A DNA stretch of 64,000 nucleotides from Billgrantia bachuensis. Its GTDB lineage: Bacteria > Pseudomonadota > Gammaproteobacteria > Pseudomonadales > Halomonadaceae. The stretch covers positions 1 through 64,000 of the forward strand of contig NZ_JAAQTO010000003.1 of NCBI RefSeq assembly GCF_011742165.1. Reading direction: 5' to 3'. Position 1 is the first letter of the stretch. The number at the start of each line of letters is the position of its first letter. Below the pieces are notes generated by a model. It had not been told where the DNA came from. It saw nothing but the letters and a program-made list of their open reading frames with translations, and did not search any database. Shown piece after piece: positions 37,954-47,470 of this stretch. Both the position numbers and the translations under genes were made by a program.

Positions 37954-39459
37954 TCAGGCGCGCTCGGCGATGATCTCCTTCCACTTGGCCGGGCCGGTCT
38001 GGTGCACCGAGGTGCCTTGGCTGTCGACCGCTACGGTGACCGGCATGTCCTCCACTTCGAACTCGTAGATCGCTTCCATGCCCAGGTCGGCGAAGCCCAC
38101 CACGCGTGACTTCTTGATTGCCTGCGCCACCAGGTAGGCCGAGCCGCCCACCGCCATCAGGTAGACCGCCTTGTTGTCGCGGATTGCCTCGATGGCCGCC
38201 GGGCCCCGCTCGGCCTTGCCCACCATGCCCAGCAGACCGGTCTCTTCCAGCATGGTGCGCGTGAACTTGTCCATGCGCGTAGCGGTGGTCGGGCCAGCCG
38301 GGCCAACCACCTCGTCGCGCACGGGATCCACCGGCCCCACGTAGTAAATGAAGCGGCCCTTCAGATCGACCGGCAGCTGCTCGCCCTTGGCGATCATGTC
38401 GACCATGCGCTTGTGGGCGGCATCACGGCCGGTGAGCAGCTTGCCGTTGAGCAGCAGGGTGTCGCCCGGCTGCCATGTCTGCACTTCCGCCGGTGTTACG
38501 CTATCGAGATCGACGCGCTTGACGTTGTCACCCATCTCGCGAGTGATTTCCGGCCAATCCTCGAGCTTGGGTGCCGGCAACGCCGCAGGGCCGGAGCCGT
38601 CCAGGGTGAAGTGGGCATGCCGCGTGGCGGCGCAGTTGGGGATGATCGCCACCGGCTTGTTGGCGGCGTGGGTCGGGTAATCCTTGACCTTGATGTCGAG
38701 CACGGTGGTCAAGCCACCCAGGCCCTGGGCACCGATCCCGCTCTTGTTGACCCTGTCGAACAGCTCCAGGCGCAGCTCCTCGGCACGATTCGAGGCCCCA
38801 CGGGCTTGCAACTCCTGAATGTCGATGGGATCGAGCAGTGCCTCCTTGGCGATCTCCATGGCCTTTTCGGCAGTACCGCCGATGCCGATGCCGAGCATTC
38901 CGGGCGGGCACCAACCGGCCCCCATCTTGGGCAGTTGCTCCATCACCCAGTCGGCAACGCTATCGGAGGGGTTGAGCATGGCGAACTTGCTCTTGGCCTC
39001 GCTGCCGCCGCCCTTGGCCGCCACATGCACCTCGACGGTATCGCCCGGTACCAACTTGTGGTGGATCACCGCCGGCGTGTTGTCACCGGTATTCTTGCGC
39101 TTGCCGTCCGGGTCGGCCAGCACCGAGGCCCGCAGTATGTTGTCCGGCAATTGGTAGGCACGGCGCACGCCCTCGTTGATCATGTCATCGAGGCTCATGT
39201 CGGCTTCGAAGCGTACGTTCATGCCCACATGCACGAAGACGGTGACGATGCCGGTATCCTGGCAGATGGGACGATGCCCCATGGCACACATGCGCGAATT
39301 GATCAGGATCTGGGCGATGGCATCCTTTGCCGCCGGGTTCTCCTCCCGCTCGTACGCCGCCGCCATGGCGTCGATGAAATCCTTGGGGTGGTAATAAGAG
39401 ATGTACTGCAGGGCGTCGGCGACGCTCTGGATCAGATCGTCCTGGCGGATCACGGTCAT
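37954..39459 (-). CDS. Fumarate hydratase, class I (iron-sulfur, single chain)
   Basis: Converts fumarate and malate in the TCA cycle with an oxygen-sensitive [4Fe-4S] cluster. The start is ATG 39459 (MTVIRQDDLIQ) behind GAGGAG, giving 501 residues, close to single-chain FumA/FumB/FumD-type enzymes. Candidate cluster cysteines are in RMCAMGHRPICQDTG (about 57-66), GAGWCPPGMLG (about 182) and PNCAATRH (about 275). The C-terminal beta domain contains GPTTATRMDKFTR. A minus-strand TATAAT lies 80 bp upstream. Confidence 0.94.
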   Translation of the reverse strand: MTVIRQDDLIQSVADALQYISYYHPKDFIDAMAAAYEREENPAAKDAIAQILINSRMCAMGHRPICQDTGIVTVFVHVGMNVRFEADMSLDDMINEGVRRAYQLPDNILRASVLADPDGKRKNTGDNTPAVIHHKLVPGDTVEVHVAAKGGGSEAKSKFAMLNPSDSVADWVMEQLPKMGAGWCPPGMLGIGIGGTAEKAMEIAKEALLDPIDIQELQARGASNRAEELRLELFDRVNKSGIGAQGLGGLTTVLDIKVKDYPTHAANKPVAIIPNCAATRHAHFTLDGSGPAALPAPKLEDWPEITREMGDNVKRVDLDSVTPAEVQTWQPGDTLLLNGKLLTGRDAAHKRMVDMIAKGEQLPVDLKGRFIYYVGPVDPVRDEVVGPAGPTTATRMDKFTRTMLEETGLLGMVGKAERGPAAIEAIRDNKAVYLMAVGGSAYLVAQAIKKSRVVGFADLGMEAIYEFEVEDMPVTVAVDSQGTSVHQTGPAKWKEIIAERA

Positions 39460-39538
39460 GTGCAAGGAACTCCTCGGCAGTGTCGGCATGCCCGCTTCTG
39501 GATTCGCAGAGCGAAGCGGCGGGCTCGAACGGTGGCGA

Positions 39539-39544
39539 ATTATA
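39539..39544 (-). promoter_or_regulatory. Candidate -10 box for the fumarase gene
   Basis: On the minus strand the hexamer is a perfect TATAAT, 80 bp upstream of the fumarase start. The region 17 bp before it (around CTGTCG) is only a weak -35. The stretch from 39460 to 39636 otherwise holds no gene. Confidence 0.45.
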
Positions 39545-39636
39545 CCGTATCGGGTCCTGCCCGACAGGGTTGTGCCGCCAAGGTCGAATGAGTGGTAGTG
39601 CGGGCACGAAAGATAACGGTATAAACTCACCCAACA

Positions 39637-40442
39637 TCAACCTGCCTGGCAGCACGGACAACGATACAGCCGGCGCGAGGCGACGTTCTCCCGCGTTATC
39701 AAACTGCCGCAATCATGGCACGGCAAGCCATCGCGCTCGTAAACGGCGAAGCGACACAATCGACGGCTTTCGCCTCGCCGGCGCGCGGCTGCAGCCCACT
39801 CGTCGCGATTGGTCACGCCCGCCGGGTCACGTCGAGAATTGCACGCGCCAGCAGCGCCAGGCGCTCCTCCCCCAGCTCTGCGGGCTTAACGCTGGGTGAG
39901 GCACCGGCGAAGAACAGGATCTCGGATCGCAGGTAATTACCGATGCCGGCGAAGAGTGCCTGATCGAGCAATAGCCCGCCTAGGCGGCGACGCGCGAAAC
40001 GCGGCTCGGCCAGGCGCGCCATGACCTGCTCCGGCGTGACCCCATGGGTCAACAGATCGGGGCCGAGCCGGGAAAGGAATGGATGCTCATCGAGCCTGTC
40101 GGCCGGCCACAGCGAGACATCCGAGGCGCTGTAGAGACTGGCCGAGCGCCCTTCCGCGGTGAGTCGCACCCGCAGCGAACGTTGGGTGTCCGGCTCACGC
40201 TCGGCGTCATGTAGCTTCCAGATGCCGTAGAGCTGATTATGAGAGTAGAGCACGCGACCGTCGTCGAAGCGGGTCAGCATTGCCTTGCCCCAGCTGTCGA
40301 CCGCCGTGACCTCACGCCCCACCAGCGAAACGGCCTCGGCGGCCAGCTCGGGGAAGGCGAACCACACGGCTTCCAGCCGCCTGCCGGCGAGTTGCTCGTG
40401 CAGGCGGTCGGCGGCACGGCGAATCTCGGGGCCTTCAGGCAT
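39637..40442 (-). pseudogene. nei: Endonuclease VIII (Nei) with a frameshift before the zinc finger
   Basis: DNA glycosylase/AP lyase for oxidised pyrimidines. Frame one (40442 to 39813, 209 residues) carries the N-terminal catalytic PEGPEIRR (Pro2, Glu3), the Lys in WGKAMLTRF and the helix-two-turn-helix LLLDQALFAGIGNYLRSEIL, then stops after ILDVTRRA. A different minus-strand frame then continues with GVTNRDEWAAAARR and a C-terminal zinc finger (CHDCGSLITRENV, then YRCPCCQAG) to a stop at 39637-39639. Both halves look intact, so a small indel near 39815-39830 breaks the gene. A direct repeat CGTGACC flanks the site. Without the zinc finger, DNA binding should be lost. A sequencing error is the main alternative. 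Confidence 0.82.
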
Positions 40443-40454
40443 GCAGGGTTCCTT

Positions 40455-42476
40455 CTACCCCAGCGCCAACTGACGCTCCTTGAGTTCATGCAACCGGTCG
40501 CGCAGTCGCGCCGCTTCCTCGAACTCCAGGTTCTGGGCCGCCTCGAACATGGCGTCCTCGACCCGCGAGACCTCCTTGACCAGGTCCATCGGCGACAACT
40601 CGGAGAGGTCGTAGATCGCTGCCCCTTCGGCCACCTTGCGCTCGCCGCGCCGACCCTTGCCCTTGCGCCCCGGCGCCTGGGCCGCCTCCATGATGTCGGC
40701 CACCGAGCGGGTGACGGTGGTCGGCGTGATGCCGTGCTTCTCGTTGTGAGCGACCTGCTTGGCCCGGCGCCGCTCGGTCTCGTCGATGGCGCGGCGCATG
40801 GAGTCGGTGACCCGGTCGGCGTAGAGAATCGCCTTGCCGTGGGCGTTGCGCGCCGCCCGGCCGATGGTCTGGATCAGCGAGCGCTCGTTGCGCAGGAAGC
40901 CCTCCTTGTCGGCATCGAGAATCGCCACCAGCGAAACCTCGGGAATGTCGAGGCCCTCGCGCAGCAGGTTGATGCCCACCAGCACGTCGAACTTGCCCAG
41001 GCGCAGGTCGCGAATGATCTCCACCCGCTCCACGGTGTCGATATCGGAGTGCAGGTAGCGCACCCGCACGTCGTGCTCGTCGAAGTATTCGGTAAGGTCC
41101 TCCGCCATGCGCTTGGTCAGGGTGGTGACGAGCACTCGCTCCCCCACCCCGGCACGCAGGCGAATCTCGGAGAGCAGGTCGTCGACCTGGGTCGAGGCCG
41201 GACGCACCTCGATCTCGGGATCGACCAGCCCCGTGGGCCGTACCACCTGCTCTACCACCTGCCCGGCGTGCGCGGCCTCGTAGGGGCCGGGCGTCGCCGA
41301 GACGAATATCGTCTGAGGACAGATACTTTCCCACTCCTCGAAGGTCATCGGGCGGTTGTCCAATGCCGATGGCAGGCGGAAGCCGTACTCGACCAGCGTC
41401 TCCTTGCGCGAACGGTCGCCCTTGTACATACCGCCCACCTGGGGAACGCTGACGTGGGACTCGTCGATGAACAGCAGGGCATCGTCGGGCAGGTAATCGA
41501 AGAATGTGGGCGGCGGTTCACCGGGGTTGCGCCCGGAGAGGTAGCGCGAGTAGTTCTCGATACCGTTGCAGTAGCCCAGTTCGTTCATCATTTCGAGATC
41601 GTAGAGAGTGCGCTGCTCGAGCCGCTGGGCCTCCACCAGCCGATCGTTCCTGCGTAGCCACTCCAGGCGCTCGACCAGCTCGGCCTTGATCCGCTCGGCA
41701 GCCGAGATGATCGTCTCCCGCGGCGTCACGTAGTGACTCTTGGGGTAGATGGTCATGCGCGGCACGTGGCCGCGCACCTCGCCGGTGAGCGGATCGAACA
41801 AGCGGATCGAGTCGATCTCGTCGCCGAACAACTCGACCCGCACCGCCTCCTCGTCGGAATCCGCCGGGTAGATGTCGATCACGTCGCCGCGCACGCGGTA
41901 GGTACCACGCTTGAAGTCCATGTCGTTGCGCGTGTACTGCAATTCCGCCAGGCGGCGCAGGAACGAGCGCTGGTCGATCAGCTCGCCGCGGGTGAAGTGC
42001 AGGCGCATCTTCAGGTACTGGTCGGGATCGCCGAGACCGTAGATCGCCGAGACCGAGACCACGATCAGCGCATCGCGCCTCTCGAGTAGCGCCTTGGTCG
42101 CCGACAGCCGCATCTGCTCGATGTGGTCATTGATCGAAGCATCCTTCTCGATGAAGGTGTCCGACGAAGGTACGTAGGCTTCCGGCTGGTAGTAGTCGTA
42201 GTAGGAGACAAAATATTCGATGGCGTTATCGGGAAAGAACGACTTGAACTCGCCGTAGAGCTGCGCTGCCAGCGTCTTGTTGGGCGCCATGACGATGGTC
42301 GGCCGCTGCAGCCGCTCGACCACGTTGGCCATGGTGAAGGTCTTGCCCGACCCGGTCACGCCGAGCAGCGTCTGGTGGGCCAGCCCGGACTCGAGCCCGC
42401 TGATCAGGCTCTCTATCGCGGCAGGCTGGTCACCGGCGGGCTCGAAATTGGCATTGAGGCGAAACGGCTTGCTCAT
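40455..42476 (-). CDS. uvrB: Excinuclease ABC subunit B
   Basis: Damage-verification helicase of nucleotide excision repair, 673 residues. It has Walker [15 protein letters not shown] near residue 38, the beta-hairpin region [20 protein letters not shown] (about 92-111), helicase motifs FIDESHV and [19 protein letters not shown], and the C-terminal UVR motif [20 protein letters not shown] that contacts UvrC. The ribosome site is CTGGAG. A perfect hairpin lies 20 bp upstream of the start; I see no clear LexA box in the preceding 90 bp. Confidence 0.97.
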   Translation of the reverse strand: MSKPFRLNANFEPAGDQPAAIESLISGLESGLAHQTLLGVTGSGKTFTMANVVERLQRPTIVMAPNKTLAAQLYGEFKSFFPDNAIEYFVSYYDYYQPEAYVPSSDTFIEKDASINDHIEQMRLSATKALLERRDALIVVSVSAIYGLGDPDQYLKMRLHFTRGELIDQRSFLRRLAELQYTRNDMDFKRGTYRVRGDVIDIYPADSDEEAVRVELFGDEIDSIRLFDPLTGEVRGHVPRMTIYPKSHYVTPRETIISAAERIKAELVERLEWLRRNDRLVEAQRLEQRTLYDLEMMNELGYCNGIENYSRYLSGRNPGEPPPTFFDYLPDDALLFIDESHVSVPQVGGMYKGDRSRKETLVEYGFRLPSALDNRPMTFEEWESICPQTIFVSATPGPYEAAHAGQVVEQVVRPTGLVDPEIEVRPASTQVDDLLSEIRLRAGVGERVLVTTLTKRMAEDLTEYFDEHDVRVRYLHSDIDTVERVEIIRDLRLGKFDVLVGINLLREGLDIPEVSLVAILDADKEGFLRNERSLIQTIGRAARNAHGKAILYADRVTDSMRRAIDETERRRAKQVAHNEKHGITPTTVTRSVADIMEAAQAPGRKGKGRRGERKVAEGAAIYDLSELSPMDLVKEVSRVEDAMFEAAQNLEFEEAARLRDRLHELKERQLALG

Positions 42477-42495
42477 GGCGACTCCAGACGAGCTA

Positions 42496-42515
42496 CAGGC
42501 GCCATACGGCGCCTG
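42496..42515 (-). terminator. GC-rich hairpin between the OsmC-family gene and uvrB
   Basis: CAGGCGCC (42496-42503) pairs perfectly with GGCGCCTG (42508-42515) across a 4-nt loop. On the minus strand it follows the OsmC-family gene and precedes the uvrB ribosome site by about 10 nt. No T tract follows, so it may affect uvrB translation or be a weak terminator. Confidence 0.4.
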
Positions 42516-42563
42516 GGCGGAACGTACCGATAGCGGAAAAATAGTATAAGACCGATTCCCGGC

Positions 42564-42986
42564 CTACGCTTCGGCAACAGTGGCGGTACGCGTGGTGACC
42601 TCCACGGTGGCGCTGGTCATCAGGCGGTGAATGGGACACTTGTGGCTGATCTCCTCGAGCCGGGCCCGCTGCGCCTCGTCCTCGATGCCGTGGAAAGTCA
42701 TCACCACTTCGAGTCGGTAAGTGCCCTTGCGTTCCTCGCTGTCGTCGCGATTGACCCTGACGCTGATTCCCTCGAGCGGCCACTGCTTGCGCTGGGCGTA
42801 CATCTGCGCGGTGATGGCCTTGCAGGCGCCGAGGGAAAGATCGAAGTAGTCGTGCGGGTCCGGTGCACTGCCCTCACCGCCGAAGGTCTTGGGCACGTCG
42901 ACGTGAAGATCCTCGAAGCCCGCTATCCGGACCCGCTGACGAAAGACACTGCTGCGCTCGCTGACGATCTCGATGGTCTTGTTCAT
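42564..42986 (-). CDS. OsmC/Ohr-family peroxiredoxin-like protein
   Basis: A 140-residue OsmC-fold protein. The two redox cysteines expected for hydroperoxide reduction are in LGACKAITAQMYAQRK (near 55) and SHKCPIHRLM (near 117). It is closer to the YhfA-like/OsmC group than to Ohr by its GGEGSAPDPHDYFDLSLGAC segment. It starts behind a GGAATCC stretch and follows a small HMA-fold gene by 15 bp on the same strand, so they are probably co-transcribed. Substrate unknown. Confidence 0.87.
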   Translation of the reverse strand: MNKTIEIVSERSSVFRQRVRIAGFEDLHVDVPKTFGGEGSAPDPHDYFDLSLGACKAITAQMYAQRKQWPLEGISVRVNRDDSEERKGTYRLEVVMTFHGIEDEAQRARLEEISHKCPIHRLMTSATVEVTTRTATVAEA

Positions 42987-43001
42987 GAGGATTCCGCTGG
43001 T

Positions 43002-43199
43002 TTACTTGACGTCGATGGGGAGCTTGAGGGCCTGGACGGCACGAATCAGCGCCTCGCGGCTGACTCGCCCCTCCACGTCCGCCCCATGGCGACCCACTTC
43101 GGCGCTCTCCACGCCATCCACCATCATCAGGGCCGTGGTGATGCGGTTGACCTGATCGGCGCTTTCCACGCCGCTGAAACTGAGCGACTGCTGTGGCAT
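43002..43199 (-). CDS. Small heavy-metal-associated-fold protein without the CxxC metal site
   Basis: A 65-residue protein. I chose ATG 43199 (MPQQSLSFSGVESADQ) behind AGGGAG; the longer open frame upstream has no family character. The pattern of VNRITTALMMVDGVESAEVGRHGADVEGRVSREALIRAVQAL fits the beta-alpha-beta fold of CopZ-type copper chaperones, including the conserved VDGV turn. The metal-binding loop, normally GMTCxxC, is GVESADQ, with no cysteines in the whole protein. It therefore probably does not bind copper in the usual way. It sits upstream of the OsmC-family gene. Confidence 0.6.
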   Translation of the reverse strand: MPQQSLSFSGVESADQVNRITTALMMVDGVESAEVGRHGADVEGRVSREALIRAVQALKLPIDVK

Positions 43200-43337
43200 G
43201 CATGACTCCCTGGGCATGGAACAAGGAAAAACCAAGTCTAGCATGGCCCTGTGGGGGCGACACCGCTTGCAATCGGTCGCTTGCGCCCGCATACCTGACT
43301 ACAGTATTTCCCCACGACGACCCGGAGCCAGACAGGC

Positions 43338-44378
43338 ATGAGCGATTGGACAACCGCCCTGGGAGGGCGACGCGTGAGCGATGAACGGGTGGCATTCGAT
43401 ACGCCCGAGCCCGCCCGTCAGGCCAAGGAGCGCACCGTAGTCACTCCTCTCGTTCACTTTGGCGTACTCGACGTGACCGGGCCCGGTGCCAGCAAGCTGC
43501 TGCAAGGCCAGACCAGTGCCCAGGTCGATCTCGCCGATGGCGACTACGCCCCGTTGACCTGCTTCTGCAGCGCCAAGGGGCGCATGCTGGCCAACGCCCA
43601 GCTATTGCGAATCGACACTGAGCGTTACCGCTTGATCCTGCATCGCGGCCTGCTGGAGCCGCTGCGTGACCACCTCAAGAAGTTTGCTCCATTCTACAAG
43701 AGCGAGCTTTCCATTCGGGACGACCTGGCGCTGCTGGGGCTGACCGGCAAGGAAGCCCACGCTCTGGCAGAGGTACACTTCGACGTTACGCCGCCCGCGC
43801 TGTGGCATCAGGTCGGCGACGAAGAGTTTCAGCTACTGGCCCATCCCGGCCCGCAGCAACGGCTGCTGGCCTGCCTGCCGCTGACCCGGGCCGAAGCGAT
43901 TGCCAGCCGGCTCGCCGAGCAGGCACTCCTGGTCGGCAATGCCGTGTGGTGCCTGCAGGACATTCAAGCCGGGCTCGCCTGGCTCACCCCCGCCCATCAG
44001 GATGCCCTGCTGCCGCAGATGATCAATTGGGAGGCGCTGGGCGGTGTCAGTTTCAAGAAGGGCTGCTACACCGGCCAGGAAGTCGTGGCACGTGCGCACT
44101 TTCGCGGCCAGGTGAAGAAGCGCCTGGCGCGGGCCCAGCTCGAAGGCGACCGCCTGCCCGAGCTGGGTACGGCGGTGGTCGACGAGAACGGCAAGAGCCA
44201 AGGCGAGGTCGTGGCTGCGGAACTCGACGCCTATGGCCAGGTCGAGGTGCTGGCCGTACTCTCCACCAAGGAGGAAATCGGACCGCTGAGCGTAGACGGC
44301 CAGGCCGTCAAGCTATTGAAGCTGCCCTACCCCATCGAACGCCTCGATCCGGAGAGCCTGGCGCAGGCGGCCGGCTGA
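43338..44378 (+). CDS. ygfZ: Folate-binding iron-sulfur cluster assembly/repair protein YgfZ
   Basis: A GcvT-like tetrahydrofolate-binding protein that helps maintain some Fe-S enzymes. The 346 residues include the diagnostic KGCYTGQEVVARAHFRG (conserved Cys near residue 239). Upstream segments TGPGASKLLQGQTSAQVD and LTCFCSAKGRMLANAQL are typical. It is a single gene, divergent from the HMA-fold gene and convergent with yjjV. Confidence 0.93.
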   Translation: MSDWTTALGGRRVSDERVAFDTPEPARQAKERTVVTPLVHFGVLDVTGPGASKLLQGQTSAQVDLADGDYAPLTCFCSAKGRMLANAQLLRIDTERYRLILHRGLLEPLRDHLKKFAPFYKSELSIRDDLALLGLTGKEAHALAEVHFDVTPPALWHQVGDEEFQLLAHPGPQQRLLACLPLTRAEAIASRLAEQALLVGNAVWCLQDIQAGLAWLTPAHQDALLPQMINWEALGGVSFKKGCYTGQEVVARAHFRGQVKKRLARAQLEGDRLPELGTAVVDENGKSQGEVVAAELDAYGQVEVLAVLSTKEEIGPLSVDGQAVKLLKLPYPIERLDPESLAQAAG

Positions 44379-44393
44379 AGCGGCTCGAAGCCC

Positions 44394-45155
44394 TTAGTCG
44401 ATGCCGAACACGCGTTTCGCGGTCGCCGTGCTCTGTGCGGCGATCGCCTCGGAGCTCTCCCCCCGCAGTTTCGCCACCGTCTCGCATACCTGGGCGATAC
44501 GTGCCGGCTCGTTGCGCTGCCCCTGGTGGCCACACAGTGGCATATCGGGGCTATCGGTCTCCAGCACGAAGCCGTCCTCGGGCAGGCTTTTCACCGCGCG
44601 CCATAGACGCTGGGCGCGCTCGTAGGTGACCGCGCCGCCCAGCCCCACTACGAAACCGAGGTCGAGGAACTTCCACGCCTGGTCCGGCGAACCGGCGAAG
44701 GCGTGAATCAGCCCTCCCGCCGGCAGGTCGAGCTGACGCAGTCGCTGGGAGACCTTGTCGTTGGCGTGCACGCAATGGATCACCACCGGCAGCCGGCGCG
44801 ACTTGGCCAGACGCAGTTGAGCGTTGAAAAGCTCCCACTGGTCGTCCAAGGTCTCCTCGAAGCGAGCGTCGATGCCGCACTCGCCCAGCGCCTTCACCTC
44901 GTCGTGCTCGTCGAGCATGCGGGCCAAGGCCTCGACATCGCCGCGGCCGTGCTCATGCATGAAATAGGGGTGCAGGCCGAGGCTGACGTGAACGTCGCTA
45001 CGCTCGCCCAGCGCCAGCACCGCCGGCCAGCGCTCGCGGGTGGTGCCAGGCACCATGAACAGGTCTACGCCGGCTGCCCGGGCGCGCTCGAACATCGCCC
45101 CGCGGTCGTCGTCGAAGGCTTCGAAATCCAGGTGGCAGTGAGCGTCTATCAACAT
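44394..45155 (-). CDS. yjjV: TatD-family metal-dependent hydrolase, YjjV type
   Basis: A 253-residue TIM-barrel metallohydrolase, putative DNase or amidohydrolase. I chose ATG 45155 (MLIDAHCHLDFEAF) behind AAGGGAG. Metal ligands expected for TatD are present: HCH near 6-8, Glu in ALGECGIDARF, His in VVIHCVHANDK, His in IHAFAGSP and Asp in LETDSPDMPLCGHQGQ. The DSPDMPLxGxQGxxN stretch specifically resembles E. coli YjjV. The physiological substrate is unknown. Confidence 0.9.
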   Translation of the reverse strand: MLIDAHCHLDFEAFDDDRGAMFERARAAGVDLFMVPGTTRERWPAVLALGERSDVHVSLGLHPYFMHEHGRGDVEALARMLDEHDEVKALGECGIDARFEETLDDQWELFNAQLRLAKSRRLPVVIHCVHANDKVSQRLRQLDLPAGGLIHAFAGSPDQAWKFLDLGFVVGLGGAVTYERAQRLWRAVKSLPEDGFVLETDSPDMPLCGHQGQRNEPARIAQVCETVAKLRGESSEAIAAQSTATAKRVFGID

Positions 45156-45197
45156 CCGTGTCGTGCTCCCTTGCGTGGCAGCGGCCACGCCGTCGAA

Positions 45198-45686
45198 TCA
45201 CTCGGCTTCGGGCTGGGGTGCAGGCAACTGCGAGGTACAGGCCGGACAGCGGGTGGCCGGGATGGGAATCTTGCTAAGACAGTACGGGCAATCCTTGACC
45301 GTGGGCGCCGCTGCCGGCTCGGGGCGATAGGCAAGGTTCTTGAGCCGGTTGATATTGCGAATCAGCAGGAAAGTGGCGAAGGCCACGATCACGAACGACA
45401 GCAGCGCATTGAGGAACAGACCGTAATTGAGAGTCACCGCCCCGGCCGCCTGGGCCTGTTCCAGGGTGTGGTAGATCTCGTCGCCAGGGCCGTCGCGCAG
45501 TACAAGAAACTGGTTGGTGAAGTTCATTCCGCCCGTCGCCAGACCGATCAACGGAGTAAAGACATCCTTCACCAGGCTGTTGACGATGGAGGTGAAAGCG
45601 GCACCGATGATAATGCCCACCGCCATATCGACGACATTGCCCTTGACCGCGAATTCGCGGAACTCCTTCAGCATCTTCGATGCCAT
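45198..45686 (-). CDS. mscL: Large-conductance mechanosensitive channel with C-terminal zinc-ribbon tail
   Basis: Releases solutes on hypo-osmotic shock, important in a halotolerant cell. The 162 residues exceed the usual 136. Residues 1-120 are standard MscL: EFREFAVKGNVVDMAVGIIIG, TM1 (about 16-45), periplasmic loop, TM2 (about 88-112). In place of the usual helical bundle the C-terminus has CPYCLSKIPIPATRCPAC (Cys 133, 136, 147, 150), a probable zinc ribbon in the cytoplasm. A subset of MscL proteins carries this tail. The start follows GGGGGAG. Confidence 0.95.
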   Translation of the reverse strand: MASKMLKEFREFAVKGNVVDMAVGIIIGAAFTSIVNSLVKDVFTPLIGLATGGMNFTNQFLVLRDGPGDEIYHTLEQAQAAGAVTLNYGLFLNALLSFVIVAFATFLLIRNINRLKNLAYRPEPAAAPTVKDCPYCLSKIPIPATRCPACTSQLPAPQPEAE

Positions 45687-45732
45687 CTCCCCCCTCCTCC
45701 TTCAACTCCGCAACATGCCCGGCGTGCCCGCG

Positions 45733-47322
45733 TCAGTGCTCGCGAGTGGCGGCGAAGCGAATCTCCGGCCAGCGCTCCTGGGTCATCTGCAGGTTGACCC
45801 TCGTGGGAGCAATGTAGGTCAGGTAGCCGCCGCCATCCAGCGCCAGGTTGGCGCTCGCCTTGCGCTTGAACTCATCGAGCTTCTTGGCATCGTCGCAATA
45901 GATCCAGCGCGCGGTCTGCACGTTGACCGGCTCATAGACGCAGTCGACCTTGTACTCTTCCTTGAGGCGATGGGCGACCAGATCGAACTGCAGCGTGCCC
46001 ACGGCACCAAGGATCAGGTCGTTGTTGTCCAGCGGCTGGAACAGCTGCGTGGCGCCCTCCTCGGAGAGCTGCTGCAAGCCCTTCTGCAGCGCCTTGAGCT
46101 TGAGCGGGTCCTTCAGTTGCACGCGCTTGAACAGCTCCGGGGCGAAGTGCGGGATACCGGTGAAGCGCATGTCCTCACCCATGGTGAAGGTATCGCCGAT
46201 CTGGATGGTGCCGTGGTTGTGCAGGCCGATGATATCGCCGGGCCAGGCCTCCTCGACGTGAGCCCGGTCGGAGGCCATGAAGGTCAGGGCATCGGCAATC
46301 TTGACGTCCTTGCCGAGGCGCACGTGGCGCATCTTCATGTTCTTCTCGTACTTGCCCGAGCAGACCCGCAGGAAGGCAATACGATCGCGATGCTTGGGGT
46401 CCATGTTGGCCTGGATCTTGAACACGAAACCGGTGAAGCGCGAATCCTCGGCCTCGACGCTGCGCGCATCGGTCTCCCGCGGCTGGGGCGGCGGCGCATA
46501 CTCGACGAATCCGTCGAGCATCTCGCGCACGCCGAAGTTACCCATGGCGGTACCGAAGTAGACTGGAGTCAGTTCGCCGCGAAGATAGGCGTCGAGGTCG
46601 AACTCATGCGAGGCGCCACGCACCAGTTCCACCTCCATGCGCAACTCCTCGGCCTGCTCCGCACCGAGCACCTTGTCGACCTCGGGATTGTCGAGCCCCT
46701 CGATGCGCTTGTCGTCGGGGATGCGGCTGCCCTGGCCCTGGGTATAGAGGTGGATCACGTCGTTGTAGAGGTGATACACCCCCTTGAAGTGGCGCCCCAT
46801 GCCGATCGGCCAGGTCATCGGCGCACACTCGATGTTCAGCACCGTCTCGACCTCGTCCATCACCTCGATGGGATCGCGAATGTCGCGGTCCATCTTGTTG
46901 ATGAAGGTGAGGATCGGCGTGGTGCGCAGGCGGCACACTTCCATCAGCTTGATCGTGCGCGCCTCGACGCCCTTGGCACCGTCGATCACCATCAATGCCG
47001 AGTCCACCGCCGTCAGCGTGCGGTAGGTATCCTCGGAGAAGTCCTCGTGCCCCGGAGTGTCGAGCAGGTTGACGATACGCCCGCCGTAGGGGAACTGCAT
47101 CACCGAGGTGGTCACCGAGATGCCCCGTTCCTGCTCCATCTTCATCCAGTCGGAGGTGGCGTGGCGGTCGTTACGCTTGCTCTTCACCGAGCCGGCGAGC
47201 TGGATGGCGTTTCCGAACAGCAGCATCTTCTCGGTGATGGTGGTCTTGCCCGCATCGGGGTGCGAGATAATGGCAAAGGTTCTGCGCAGCCCGACTTCCC
47301 GGGCCAGATCGGCATCAGACAT
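45733..47322 (-). CDS. prfC: Peptide chain release factor 3
   Basis: GTPase that recycles RF1 and RF2 after termination. The 529 residues include G1 SHPDAGKTT near residue 20, the switch region [15 protein letters not shown]3 DTPGHEDF near 89 and G4 NKMDRD near 143, with typical RF3 domains II and III to the C-terminus. It is divergent from the RegB-type kinase gene and 46 bp upstream of mscL on the same strand. Confidence 0.97.
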   Translation of the reverse strand: MSDADLAREVGLRRTFAIISHPDAGKTTITEKMLLFGNAIQLAGSVKSKRNDRHATSDWMKMEQERGISVTTSVMQFPYGGRIVNLLDTPGHEDFSEDTYRTLTAVDSALMVIDGAKGVEARTIKLMEVCRLRTTPILTFINKMDRDIRDPIEVMDEVETVLNIECAPMTWPIGMGRHFKGVYHLYNDVIHLYTQGQGSRIPDDKRIEGLDNPEVDKVLGAEQAEELRMEVELVRGASHEFDLDAYLRGELTPVYFGTAMGNFGVREMLDGFVEYAPPPQPRETDARSVEAEDSRFTGFVFKIQANMDPKHRDRIAFLRVCSGKYEKNMKMRHVRLGKDVKIADALTFMASDRAHVEEAWPGDIIGLHNHGTIQIGDTFTMGEDMRFTGIPHFAPELFKRVQLKDPLKLKALQKGLQQLSEEGATQLFQPLDNNDLILGAVGTLQFDLVAHRLKEEYKVDCVYEPVNVQTARWIYCDDAKKLDEFKRKASANLALDGGGYLTYIAPTRVNLQMTQERWPEIRFAATREH

Positions 47323-47470
47323 CAGTCTCGAATTCGTCGTATGGCACCCATGCGGGTGCGTGAGTGTGGAATGGCACGCATTCTACGGCTTTGCCCCGCA
47401 CAGTTGTAGGGCAGCGGCGAGAAAGGGCACGAGACGGTATCATGGCGACACGCTCGCTCCTGGAGATGTC

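Noticed and set aside
42477-42563. SOS box for uvrB
   Set aside because: No CTGT-N8-ACAG type site is visible upstream; only a GC hairpin and an AT stretch that could be a promoter.
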